From assembly GCA_037043455.1 (NCBI GenBank), contig JAWPHD010005605.1:62001-126000 (forward strand): a stretch of 64,000 nucleotides of DNA, written 5' to 3'. Both the position numbers and the translations under genes were made by a program. Position 1 is the first letter of the stretch; every line of letters starts with the position of its first letter. Source of the stretch: Cyrtodaria siliqua. Taxonomy: Eukaryota; Mollusca; Bivalvia; Adapedonta; Hiatellidae. Below the pieces are notes generated by a model. The model ran no database searches, was not told the origin of the DNA, and saw nothing but the letters and a program-made list of their open reading frames with translations. Shown here piece after piece: positions 30,571-40,630 of the stretch.

Positions 30571-31660
30571 CTATAGCAAATGACGTGGGTCGTATACATC
30601 AATTTTTTAACTCAATTTCTTCCTTGCGATTTTGGCCACCGGCCCATAACACAATGCATTTTATATACAAACAAACAAAAATGTAACTTGTTGTCACAAA
30701 ATGTCACGGGTAGAGCGTACTGGTCGTATATAGCTCTTGTATCGGTTACACCCAAAATCTATTGTTCGAGTTGAAACAATTTCACAATATTCATGATCTA
30801 TTCATGTAACACGTAAAAGCGTGCACATTTTAAGTGGCCGCCAGAGAGGCCGTGTCATAAGTTTAGTTTTGTGCTAATGCATGTAAACGTATAGGTATAT
30901 TTTCCTTAAACGGCAAAATTGTATAAGGGGCCTGTCGTGTAGATTCAATACTGTAGATTTAGCCACGTTTGTCACGGACTGAACGGGGGAAATAATGATT
31001 TGGGCGTAATGTTTGCTATAAAACCCATTGTCTTCTAGCTGTCGCCGGGATAATCGATAGTACTTTGTTGGAACAGAGATTGGACGGCAAATTTCACAGG
31101 CAACATGTGGTTAGTAGTTTTATCAAACTTTTATCGTATATTTGTATTCAGTGGGCGGCGCCATCTTGTTTGGCGGTTACGACATCCGGTTAGCATTGAT
31201 GTTTCTCAAACATAACTTTAGACTAGCATATGATTCTGAAGTTACTTTATTAGATGTAATTATTGTAATTGATCATTAATTGTAAAACAATATTAATTTG
31301 ATAACAGTGGATAATAGGTGCATTAGTTAACGTTGGCGTATAACTCGGTGATTGTAATACACGATTGTTAACATTAGTTAACAATGAGATGAGTGACAAG
31401 AATAAATGCGTGCATGCATAACTCAGTGAGTGTAATATATGAGTAATTTGATCATGTTTATATTACATGTATTAGGGGCATTGATTAACAGCGACGTACA
31501 TAGCGTATACATGGCGTTGTAGAATATGTATACATTGCTACTCATCATGAGTACAGCTTGCATATATTGATTGAATAATGATTTGTTTGGGTAATGATAA
31601 TTATGCAAGATTGTTATGTTTGTCAACCGACATCTAAAACGTATGTATAATTACAGCCTA
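30571..31660. other. No gene recognised; possible LTR sequence
   Basis: No coding frame with a motif. From about 30804 (TGTAACACGT) the sequence might be the 5' part of a long terminal repeat that would end at 32279 (see that entry). CAGTGGGCGGCGCCATCTTG near 31150 is a CpG-rich patch. Confidence 0.25.
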
Positions 31661-32294
31661 AGCCATCCAGGGTTGGAACTAAGCCATCCAGGGATGAATC
31701 TAAGCCATCCAGGATATAAGCCATCCAGGGTTGGAGTAAGCCATCTAGGTTTGGATATCCAGGAGTGGAGCTAAGCTTCCACGAATAACGTTACGAGCGG
31801 TGGAGACGGTCCCCGTACCTGCGCAGCCAGGTTTTACTAACGACAACCCCGGGACACAAGGTGGGCCCGTTACCAGTCCTCACTGGAGGAATATCATTCA
31901 CAATCTCAGTGGAGATTAACTATCATTGCATCGCGTCATCAACCCTTACAGAAGGCATTTGATGACAATCATCCATTGAATTCGCGCATCATCATCTTCA
32001 TGAGCTCTCGCGCATCACAGTTATCGCGCTAGATCAACATTGTTATAGATTTAACAACACTTTAGTGTCTTAGACTTTCAGTATTTATAACAATACTAAG
32101 AACGTCTTAAACGTTCAGGAGAACATTCTTTTCATAGTTCATTTGTGTATTCGCTTGTTTTTTTAGATAATTGTATATATATTAAACATATTTTAAAAGT
32201 TGCATTAAATTTATGTAAATGCATTCACCGTCATTGATTCTTTCCTGAGTTAGCCCAACCACTAAGGTCATCCTGTGACACTGGTGCACCCAAC
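30804..32294 (+). mobile_element. Possible LTR end followed by a primer-binding-like site
   Basis: TCATCCTGTGACA (to 32279) is followed by CTGGTGCACCCAAC, which looks like a primer-binding site starting TGG just after an LTR ending in CA. The 5' edge at TGTAAC (30804) is a guess. No gag or pol follows; a LINE fragment begins about 80 bp later. Confidence 0.2.
31662..31770. repeat. Minisatellite of about 21 bp, five copies
   Basis: Imperfect copies of TAAGCCATCCAGGGTTGGA with length variation. Confidence 0.85.
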
Positions 32295-32371
32295 ATATAT
32301 ACATGGAGTTAATATACAAAATCAGCAATATTTTGGCAACCATCGTGAAATACTATATATTCACAACGTCT

Positions 32372-32790
32372 CTAAAAACACGTTCTTTTGAGAAAAATAT
32401 GAAATATAAACATGGCTAAGTTTTTTTTTATAATTAATGGATTTTGATTTGAAAAAAATGATTTAATTGTATACAGAGAATAATTATGTGTTAATTGTAT
32501 TGGCAAGTATTTCAGTCTTAAATCATCATACAGTTTGCATTCAAATATAAAGTGATATTCAGTTTCTACTGTGTTTCGGCAATGTTCATTCCTAGGAATA
32601 CCTCTGTAGCTCCCTTTTTCAATTTCGAAGTCATGCGAAAATTTTCGAAAAGATGATGTGCATGCCTGAATTTGCGTATTGTAAGGCAATTTAAATATTT
32701 TTCTGTTTTGAAATCATGGTATATTTCTAATTGTTGGTTAATGTGGATGTTTTCGGACACTGGTATTTTAGTCTTCTTGCATACACTTTA
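32372..32790 (-). pseudogene. LINE 3' fragment with Cys/His tail
   Basis: Minus-strand pieces in two frames: a segment with KTEKYLNCLTIRKFRHAHHL and FRMTSKLKKG, then YRGIPRNEHCRNTVETEYHF and IFECKLYDDLRLKYL. The H-F-x-F-E-C-x-L-Y pattern is the usual C-terminal zinc-binding tail of CR1-like LINEs in molluscs. 5'-truncated. Confidence 0.65.
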
Positions 32791-32962
32791 AGGAAAAAAT
32801 AATCATTTTCGACAGTTTTGTTTACCCATACATATCCAAAACCGTTCATGTAAAGATTATAAATACATGTCCACCAGCACCACTGCTCGAAACAAGTTTA
32901 TTATAAACCGTGATTGTAAGGGCAGAGATGGCCATTGATTGGAAAGTAATCGTTTTTCTAAC

Positions 32963-33062
32963 TATTCCATTCCATTCCATTCCATTCCATTCCATTCCAT
33001 TCCATTCTATTCTATTCTATTCTATTCTATTCTATTCTATTCTATTCTATTCTATTCTATTC
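32963..33062. repeat. (ATTCC)n then (ATTCT)n microsatellite
   Basis: About eight ATTCC units change abruptly to about eleven ATTCT units. Adjacent blocks of two related pentamers suggest a point change followed by expansion. Confidence 0.95.
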
Positions 33063-33470
33063 CACCTTCACAACATATAAAGGGCAAACGCACAGTGACG
33101 ACTGCAGTATATGGCATAATTTTCTATTCCAGTGACTACATGTTTTTAATTGAATTATAGGGTCACTAAATACTGAAAAGCGGATCCTTTGAAAGCAACA
33201 AACAGTTTTATTTTACTTTAGGCCCAGTTCCACCATACCTCCAAATACCGCTATTCGACCGTTCTGTCTTTGTGTAAAGCATTCGTTAACCAGAACATCT
33301 AAACGCGTGCCATCTTCCAAAGTCTGAGCTAATACTACATAGTAGACCCACCGCTCTGGAGATGTTAAAGTAGCTGTCTCGCCAAATAACAACCTTACTC
33401 AACAAGGCCATTTATCAAAACTCTGTCCAGGTGTTCATTTCATATAATAATGTACTGATTAAAAGTATAG
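33063..33470. other. No gene recognised
   Basis: Nothing identified beyond a short likeness of 33420-33480 to 40400-40470. Confidence 0.35.
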
Positions 33471-33480
33471 GTTTATTAAT

Positions 33481-33652
33481 GGGTTCTTAGAATACCTGTA
33501 ATTGAATATGCGTAAACTGAATATATAGACACACTGTAAACGGCTTTAACCACACACAGAGCAAACCCAAAAACTGAAACGTCGAATTAAGATTGAACAA
33601 CTCATAATTCAGTTTACGCATATTTAATTACAGGTATTCTAAGAACCCACGA
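33481..33652. mobile_element. Palindromic MITE, about 170 bp
   Basis: The left arm GGGTTCTTAGAATACCTGTA with ATTGAATATGCGTAAACTGA (33480-33522) has its near-perfect inverse at 33610-33651. A related sequence lacking the right arm lies at about 40430-40520. A small hairpin (GATGAGTTAACAT-ATGTAAACTCATC) follows at 33650-33682. Confidence 0.8.
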
Positions 33653-33689
33653 TGAGTTAACATATTATGTAAACTCATCGTCAGTATGT

Positions 33690-34110
33690 TTAGAAACGGT
33701 GTACATACGTTAGAAAATGTGGTTGGCGGGATACCTACTTCCTGATTTGAAAGTGCTGCATATTCTCAGGTGCCCATGAGGAATGTATACATCACAGGTT
33801 ATTTAAATATCAGTAAATCAAAATACAAAAACATGTGTGGGTGTATAACCAATGACTTAGAAAATGTCTAGACGAATATGGCTGAACGGGAATAGACATT
33901 TTAAAATAATATGATATGATAGACATAATTGCTTATTGATCCTATCTATAAAGTTATAAAACTATAAACATTCATTGATTTGAAATTAAGCATGACAACG
34001 TGATTTCCCATGTGAAAAGAAATGCGTCTATGAATGCGATCAATAACTGACGATAAGGGGAAGTAACTGTAGCAGAACTGGAGTCAGCGGAGAAGTTGAT
34101 TAGTCTCCCC
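33690..34110. other. No gene recognised
   Basis: Nothing identified. Confidence 0.35.
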
Positions 34111-34118
34111 GTCAATCA

Positions 34119-34752
34119 AGCTGAATGGGTCATTGTCGTATCGGATACTACAGAAAGGTACCCGGGTTACATTTATGTATACAGAAACGTACCCGAAAAC
34201 CTTTGAATTCCAGAACGGCCCCCATATATACAGAAACGTACCCGGACAAACAATATCTCATTGGCGGAATTGAAACAATTTAGAACTTGATAAAACAACT
34301 ACTTAAACAATATTGTTTATCATTAACTCTTGCGCTATTGTTCTTAAAAACATTTTTAGGCTGCCATGGTTAGTAATAAAACAGTGTTGTCGTAAAACCA
34401 GAATTTGTAAATCATCAAACCCCGCACAAAGAAGTAAACAACTATGCAGCTCGTCATTCAAGACGATTTGGTCAAATATTTAGACCAACTGCATTCCTTT
34501 AAGGCGGAGGCAACAGCGAGCGGCTTTTAAAAAGTGAATCGATTAAACTTTGTAAACAATGAAGGTTTCGTTTCCGTGAAGTAACAGTACGCGTTACGGC
34601 CGCGTTTTACGACATTGTATTTTGTCTCGGGTACATTTATGTATATTTGGGGGCATTTCTGGATTTCGATGATTTTCGGGTACGTTTCTGTATACATAAA
34701 TGTACCCCGGGTGCCTTTCTGTAGTACCCGGTACGACAATGACCCCATCAGC
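34119..34752. mobile_element. hAT-style short element, intact copy (634 bp)
   Basis: Flanked by a perfect 8-bp duplication GTCAATCA (34111-34118 and 34753-34760). Inverted ends: AGCTGAATGGGTCATTGTCG on the left, CGACAATGACCCCATCAGC on the right, with pairing extending about 90 bp (GGTACCCGGGT, ACATTTATGTATACAGAAAC). No coding capacity. It supplies the unoccupied target for the SGNH element inserted in its sister at 18525-21846. Confidence 0.85.
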
Positions 34753-34760
34753 GTCAATCA

Positions 34761-35028
34761 TGTGTGCAGAAAACATCGTTTTACAATGATGTAGACACCA
34801 TTCCTTCAATCGGGGATCTATCTGTGGGCATATATGCAGGGATTTTTCAGACATACTGAGACACCACCGAACATAACCTATATGCAAGTAGGTATATAAT
34901 TTGAATGTAGAAAAGGTAGCATAAGGAAAAACAATCAACCAAAAACACGCATACGAAACAAACAATAATTCAAAGGAAAAATAAAAGCGAAATATGCGAC
35001 AGCAAAAACAGTGTAAAGGTTGAAAAGA
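34761..35028 (-). mobile_element. Probable PLE 3' UTR tail
   Basis: AAACAAACAATAATTCAAAG and the run up to GGTTGAAAAGAGGGG resemble the minus-strand tail of the PLE 3' UTR (AAACAAACACG, GGGTTGACAATAGGG). Diverged. Confidence 0.4.
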
Positions 35029-35232
35029 GGGGTACCGCCTTGGAACGTACAGTGCCCAAATAGGGGTACCGCCTTGGAACGTACAGTGCCAAAATAGGGG
35101 TACGGCCTTGGAACGTACAGTGCCAAAATAGGGGTACCTCATTGGAACGGTCAGTGCCAAAATAGGGGTAGCGCCTTGGAACAGTCAGTGCCGAAATAGG
35201 GGTAGCGCCTTGGAACAATCAGTGCCAAAATG
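35029..35232. repeat. 34-bp minisatellite, six copies, derived from PLE UTR
   Basis: Unit GGGGTACCGCCTTGGAACGT plus ACAGTGCCAAAATA. It is a clear variant of the PLE 3' UTR block GGGCTACCGCCTTGGAACGG-TCAGTGGCAAAA seen in four other places, and it sits where that block belongs. Confidence 0.85.
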
Positions 35233-35244
35233 GTTACCGTGGTT

Positions 35245-35560
35245 TTAAAAAAAAAGTATAAAAGGAGAAATTTGGAAATCGCCGAACACGATAAATACAA
35301 AAACTACTGCAGTCTCGGTTTGACTGAGACTGTTCATGAACTGTAGTGAAAAAAGAGTATGATAATGGACCTTTGGAAACGGCCGAGCACGACACATACG
35401 AAATATTGCAGTCTCGGTTTGACTGAGACTGTTCATGAGCGGTAGTGAAATATGCTAGCTACCGCTCACGCCCTCTAGCCCCGAGTTGAGCAGAACTCAA
35501 TATTCATAAAACTATTTGCTACCGTTCACGCCCTCTAGCCCTAATGTCATCCCAATAAAA
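35245..35560 (+). repeat. Two-hairpin dispersed repeat, copies 4 and 5 in tandem
   Basis: The first copy (about 35260-35345) is cut after GTTCATGAACTGTAGTGAAA. The second (35346-35510) is the most complete: AGAGTATGATAATGGACCTT, CAGTCTC-GAGACTG, GAGCGGTAG-CTACCGCTC, CGCCCTCTAGCCCCGAGTTG and TCAATATTCATAAAA. A further piece CTACCGTTCACGCCCTCTAG follows. Confidence 0.8.
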
Positions 35561-35857
35561 CGGGTCACTTATAATAATTATAATGTTGCCTGTTTGCATT
35601 AAACATTTTAGTTGTATATTTGATGATGAAATATATTCCTGAAAGTTGGACAACATGAGTTAATAAACACATTTTCAAAAACGTGGCTCCAATTATTTCA
35701 GAATACTATCGACCTATTACACTGTTTAGTTATTTGGAAAACTACTTACGTCAATTCTAAATACACAACTTAATAAGTATACAGATCTACATAACATGTT
35801 TAAATAAACACAATAAGGATTTATGCAAACACACTCAACATAAGTAAACCGTTTGTT
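35561..35857. other. No gene recognised
   Basis: AT-rich; nothing identified. Confidence 0.35.
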
Positions 35858-36124
35858 TCAATCCTCCTTGGTGTCACTGAGTTTCGTCGGTGTGTTCTTG
35901 GGCAAGACACTTTCCCTTAGCCTCGTCCGTCGGATGGGGACGTAAACCGGGCGGTCCCGTGTATCGGTCTATCATCCGAGCACGTTAAAGAACCATAGGA
36001 ATCAATTCTATAATAAGAGTAGGGCACGGTTCCCAGATTACTATGTATCCTTCCCCTCTCTCTGGGGCGGCTCTAAGTAACCTATACTGTGTTGATGAGC
36101 CGTTAAACAACATTCAGTTCAATT
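35858..36124 (+). mobile_element. tRNA-derived SINE, 5'-truncated copy
   Basis: Matches the SINE at 63826-64000 from AATCCTCC-TGGTG through GTGTTCTTGGGCAAGACACT, GATGGGGACGTAAACCGGGC and CGTGTATCGGTCTATC. It adds the 3' part missing there (GAACCATAGGAATC, CTCTGGGGCGGCTCTAAGTA, GAGCCGTTAAACAACATTCA). The TTCTTGGGCAAGACAC block is a conserved central domain of the kind shared between animal SINE families. The tRNA head is lost. Confidence 0.8.
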
Positions 36125-36125
36125 C

Positions 36126-36550
36126 CTATGGTGCATAACTGTCTTAATTATATAGCAAACTAGACTGAGAAATAACCGTTATGTTGTTATATTACATATT
36201 TGTCTGTGATTTGTTTAGGAAATTCTTGGAATAGAAAAGCTATATCTACTCGTTTGCTCTACTGGGAAATGTCTCCCAGTGGGAGTTATTTCGCAAACGG
36301 AACATTGCTCGGTCTTTTCCGTCAGTGGCGGGAACGCCAAATGACATTCCGATTGTTTTTATACGGACGTCGTCGTCAGATTCCGCCACTATGAAATACC
36401 GATTACGGAAATTAAAGAAGAATTCCGGTTTCGTGCAAACTGGTGTAAAAAGGTGTATGTATCACTTCGCACTAAGAAAGAAAGTAGGAATGAAAGAAAA
36501 ATAACAAACTTAGAGGTTTTTTTCCGTTTAAATCATCACAAAATATGTAA
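36126..36550. other. No gene recognised; short inverted repeats
   Basis: CTACTGGGAAATGTCTCCCAGTGGGAG (36261-36287) contains an inverted repeat, and AGTGGCGGGAA pairs with TTCCGCCACT about 60 bp on. No family motif in the overlapping open frame. Confidence 0.4.
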
Positions 36551-36556
36551 TATATA

Positions 36557-36643
36557 GTTTGATAACCAGTGTTCTTGAGATACCGGAAATATTTCCGTCG
36601 GGAGAGAAATATTTCCGGTATCTCAAAAACACTGGTAATTAAA
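36557..36643. repeat. Near-perfect 38-bp hairpin
   Basis: GTTTGATAACCAGTGTTCTT then GAGATACCGGAAATATTTC faces its inverse after a 10-bp loop (CGTCGGGAGA), with about three mismatches. It could be a very small MITE or an RNA hairpin. Confidence 0.9.
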
Positions 36644-36789
36644 CTCTATTTATTGACTTCTATAGCCATTTGCTACGATATGGAGAGATGCTATTGGTGC
36701 TATCTTTTAAATCAAGAAATACATGGGAAATGACTTAACCTTATTTTTATGTGTGCGTCACAGGAGGAGTACACACACATAGTTCATGG

Positions 36790-37080
36790 CGGGGATTTTT
36801 TAATTTACACTGTCCCGTTTTATTGGGTTGACAGTAGGGTAAGTGTGAGGTTTGGTGCACCCGAGAACCTGGTTTAAACCCCCAGCGGCATTTTTTGTCA
36901 CTGACCGTTCCAAAACGGTAGCCCTATTGTCAACCCCTTTTGTGTTTGTGATGTCGTTTTTTGCCTTTTAGTCATCTTTAAATGTGTTCTTTGTTTCTGT
37001 GTGTGCTTGTGGTTGACTGTCGTCCTTGAATGCTGGTTTTCCTGTTTGATTTTTATATCTATATTTACCTTAATATCTAC
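36790..37080 (+). mobile_element. PLE 3' UTR, isolated copy
   Basis: Plus-strand tail: ATGGCGGGGATTTTTTAATT, GGGTTGACAGTAGGGTAAGT, CACTGACCGTTCC, GGTAGCCCTATTGTCAACCC and GTGGTTGACTGTCGTCCTTG. No coding part remains, as expected for strong 5' truncation. Ends against a LINE fragment. Confidence 0.75.
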
Positions 37081-37084
37081 ACTT

Positions 37085-37500
37085 GTATTTTACTATTTTA
37101 TGCCGATGATACAGTTTTATTTAGTGATGCTGGGGAAGATGTGCAAATGTAACGGAAATCAACACAATATGTCTATGAATTCAAAGTCATTGCTTTTAGT
37201 CATGGAAATCACTAAACAAATTTGAAGTTTGCACTTCATAAATAACATATAGAAAATGGAAGTTTACACATCATGAACAACATATAGAAATTGCAATTTT
37301 TAAGATATTGCAGACTAAACACATCGCAGAAGAGGTATTTTTTAGCTTTTACAAACTCTATGAATTTAGTTTTAATCTAAAATCCTCAGCACCTGCCTTA
37401 ACTATATATGGTGAACATGGGATCATGCAATTGTATGTTTATATCCAAACGCGAATTATTTAATTTTAAGCATTATTTTGAAAAAATTGTTGAAAATAAA
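37085..37500 (+). pseudogene. LINE RT fragment with YADD
   Basis: One frame from 37093 reads LFYADDTVLFSDAGEDVQM, the catalytic palm motif of CR1/Jockey-type reverse transcriptases. Further on (37390-37450) APALTIYGEHG matches the region after the RT. Heavily diverged, with stops. Confidence 0.65.
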
Positions 37501-37808
37501 CAATACAATACAATAACACGCTTCGTCGTTCTATCAATGGCGGATACATACCAGATTAAGTGAGACGTGTTTAAATAACTTCAATACTCTCATTTGCACA
37601 TTAGGTTTTTCGGAAATACCGTACTCACAGTATTTTGCAAATACAAACTGGCTTGTACAATCAGCAAACCACAGACTTTAAGAACTTAACATTCACAGTA
37701 GGATATTAATATTTAATATCAAAAGTTGATTCCTCATCCTCAACTGCTATGTGGCGGTTGTAAAATGTTGCCCCGACTACAAATCAGTAGTGTTATTCGA
37801 GTATAAAC
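37500..37808. other. No gene recognised
   Basis: Nothing identified. Confidence 0.35.
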
Positions 37809-37870
37809 TTTCATACCCCATCCAACCCCCTACTCTAAGAAACGGAAAAGGGGTTGGCTGGGGTATGAAA
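37809..37870. repeat. 21-bp stem hairpin
   Basis: TTTCATACCCCATCCAACCC (plus C) faces GGGGTTGGCTGGGGTATGAA (plus A) with one mismatch and a 20-bp loop. Confidence 0.9.
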
Positions 37871-38111
37871 TAAAACCTTAATTCCAGCTTTTAAAGTTTG
37901 CATATTGTAAAATTAAAACCTTTTATAGGTAATTTTAAACAGGTTCTTGCATTTTTTTCAGTAAATAAATGGATTTAAACATGTTTAATTGGCGAAATAT
38001 CCGTTATAACATCCTATTAATATAAGCTTTCCCATTCCTTGATGGAATTAAGGCTGGTCCACGTAATATTCCTTCTGGTCATTGTGGCTTTAAAACAACA
38101 TACCACATAAG

Positions 38112-38196
38112 CCGGTATTAGGGGCGTGAGAGGTACTAGGGGTTTAAGCCGGTACTAGGGGGCTTGAGAGGTACTAGGGGCTTACTCCGGTACTAG
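38112..38196. repeat. Short tandem repeat GGTACTAGGGG
   Basis: Five imperfect units of about 20 bp alternating CCGGTACTAGGGGCTT and GAGAGGTACTAGGGG. Confidence 0.75.
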
Positions 38197-38319
38197 AGCA
38201 TCTTGTAATATGTTGCATCTTATATTACATTTCATGAATAGACCCAATACAACCGAGTCTGCCACTTTTCTCTCTTCTTTGTGTTTGAAGCTTTTAAGTG
38301 ATCCTCTTTCAGTATTTAT

Positions 38320-38480
38320 TATATGAAGAAAGACAAAAATATCGGACAGGGAAAGCAGCATTCAAGGACGACAGTCAATCACAAAACACAAAAACAAACA
38401 CGCAAACAGACAAACGAGAAGGCAAAAGTAATAAAAAATGCAAACGACATCACAAACACAAAACACCAAACTTTGGAAAC
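38320..38480 (-). mobile_element. PLE 3' UTR tail fragment
   Basis: ATCGGACAGGGAAAGCAGCA, TTCAAGGACGACAGTC, ACAAACACGCAAACAGACAA and ACGACATCACAAACACA match the minus-strand tail of the other PLE copies. The Lys/Gln/Thr-rich frames over it are accidental. Confidence 0.7.
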
Positions 38481-38520
38481 AAAAATATATCTAAATTTTA
38501 CCAACAAATCAAGGTAGAAT

Positions 38521-38825
38521 GTTTATAAAATTCGTACTTTAAATCAAAGATCCCGACATTGGTAACGAAATGGCAAGTCATTAAGCGTAATTGTGTACAC
38601 TACATGTAAAACCCGAGAAGATGTTAACCAATTTCACTACTTTCTAATATATCATTACGTTATCGAACAGATCTCATCATTTAGAACATTCAATTATAAG
38701 TGATCAAATTTGAGAACACGACCCAATTAATAAAGTTATGTAGCTTCATTAATGTTATTCTGAAAAATGACATGAGTTGATTTATTTATATACGTGGAAA
38801 CTTGTGTTAGTCTGTTTTGGTTGTA
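38521..38825. other. No gene recognised
   Basis: Nothing identified. Confidence 0.35.
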
Positions 38826-39680
38826 AGTCCCTAGGACAATAGAGTAAGAATGATATTTGATGCTCCCGAGAACCAGGCTTAAACCAACAGCGGTCTTTTT
38901 GCCGCTGACCTTTCCAATGCTCTAGGCCTATTGTCAACCATTGTCAACCATTGTCAACCTATTGTCAACAATTGTCAAACATTGTCACCCTATTGTCAAC
39001 CAGTGTCAACCATTGTCAACCATTGTCACCATTGTCAATATATTGTCAACCATTGTCAACCATTATCAACCATTATTAACCATTGTCAATATATTGTCAA
39101 CCATTGTCAACCATTGTCAATATATTGTCAACCATTGTCAACCATAGTCAACCATTATCAACCATTGTCACCATTGTCAATATATTGTCAACCATTGTCA
39201 ACCATTATCAACCATTATTAACCATTGTCAATATATTGTCAACCATTGTCAACCATTGTCAATATATTGTCAACCATTGTCAACAATTATCAACCATTAT
39301 CAACCATTGTCAACATATTGTCAACCATTGTCAACCATTATCAACCAGTGTAAACCATTGTCAACCATTGTCACCATTGTCAATATATTGTCAACCATTG
39401 TCAACCATTATCAACCATTATTAACCATTGTCAATATAGTGTCAACCATTGTCAACCATTGTCAATATATTGTCAACCATTGTCAACCATTATCAACCAT
39501 TATCAACCATTGTCAATCATTGTCAACCATTTTATGTTTGTGTTGTCACATACTTTATTTCTATTTCTCCGTGTCATTGTTGTTTGTTTCTATGCGTGCT
39601 TTTGTTAGACTGTGTTCTGTGAATGCTACATTTTATATCTAGGATTATATTTGACATATTTATAGATGTCTATATTTTAC
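38826..39680 (+). mobile_element. PLE 3' UTR containing an expanded minisatellite
   Basis: The left part (TAGAGTAAGAATG, CTCCCGAGAACCAGGCTTAA, CCGCTGACCTTTCC) and the right part (TATGTTTGTGTTGTCACATA, GTGTTCTGTGAATGCTACAT) belong to one PLE 3' UTR. Between them the CCTATTGTCAACC motif is expanded from one copy to about sixty. Confidence 0.7.
38931..39532. repeat. Decamer minisatellite (ATTGTCAACC)n
   Basis: About 600 bp of ATTGTCAACC and variants ATTATCAACC, ATTATTAACC and ATTGTCAATAT. Longer blocks repeat too: CCATTGTCACCATTGTCAAT recurs at about 39020, 39162 and 39366. Open frames on the plus strand here are artefacts. Confidence 0.95.
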
Positions 39681-39689
39681 ATAACGGTT

Positions 39690-40430
39690 ACCGCTTGCCT
39701 ACCTGCCTGGTGCCTGACATTAAAAAAAATAGGAATCGGGAAGTAATGATGTCCAAGACAAAGGTGTCTCATAAGTCAAAATTGGCTGGCCCTTTCAATA
39801 GGGGTGACACTATAATAAAACAAACACTTTACTTTACTTTATATTTAGAAAATCTATTAATAGATTATCACATAACTATATTTGCTAATGGTAAATTCCT
39901 TAATACCTCAGGATATTGAAAACCGGGGATACCAATATTTGACTTGTTTGGCTTCGGTTACAATGATACACGTAAGTAGAATCGATAGGCAATTCATTAA
40001 TTAATTTACAGAGTCTTTATCTTACTCCAATAAATGGCAAACGTCTGGACATTATTCATTCGGGAGGCAGACTGTTTTAAAGTTGATCATTGGAAGTTCC
40101 GACCAAGTAAAGTCATATATTCCATGTGTAAGAATGTGTATAGTATAAGATTGTATTGTTCACTAGTACTAGAATTATGTTGTACTATTCAATTGTGATG
40201 ACTACATAATAGAACGATGTGTTATATGCCGTTGGCATGGTTTCCCTTTCATACTCTGTTTATATGATTGACGTTGCTCGTATATGCTACTGTCTGTCTA
40301 ATTGTCTGGAATTATTAATTGTGTTCAGTAAATGCATGTCTCCGTCTAAACTTCTGTATTAATTACATTCATTAAAGGTACTTATCCATTATCAAAGCCT
40401 GCCCAGGTGCTCGGATCATATACTAGTGTA
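39690..40430. other. No gene recognised
   Basis: Nothing identified apart from short frames without motifs. Confidence 0.35.
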
Positions 40431-40530
40431 TATGTACTAATGTAAGTATAGGTTTATTCACGGGTTCGTAAACTCGTGCTTGAATATGCATAAAATGAAT
40501 TATGAGTAGGTAACTTTTAATTCAACGCTC
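40400..40530. repeat. Relative of the 33.4-kb MITE region
   Basis: GTACTAATGTAAGTATAGGT, TTATTCACGGGTTCGTAAAC and GAATATGCATAAA-TGAATTA parallel 33450-33525 with many changes. Confidence 0.5.
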
Positions 40531-40630
40531 CAGTTTTGAGATTTGTTCTGGCTGATAAAAGTTATATTGTGTCTGTAGAGTTTGGCTTCTCAATATATGT
40601 TATATTCATATATTCATATATATATATTAC

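Noticed and set aside
35245..35560. Hammerhead ribozyme in the two-hairpin repeat
   Set aside because: I could not find the CTGATGA and GAAA core in the right arrangement.
36200..36394. 64-codon basic peptide
   Set aside because: Overlaps inverted repeats, has no family motif and no context.
38298..38528. Lys/Gln-rich small protein
   Set aside because: The sequence is the tail of the PLE 3' UTR in reverse; A-rich codons explain the composition.
38931..39642. Overlapping frames with repeated QPLSTIVN peptides
   Set aside because: Translations of the decamer minisatellite in three frames.
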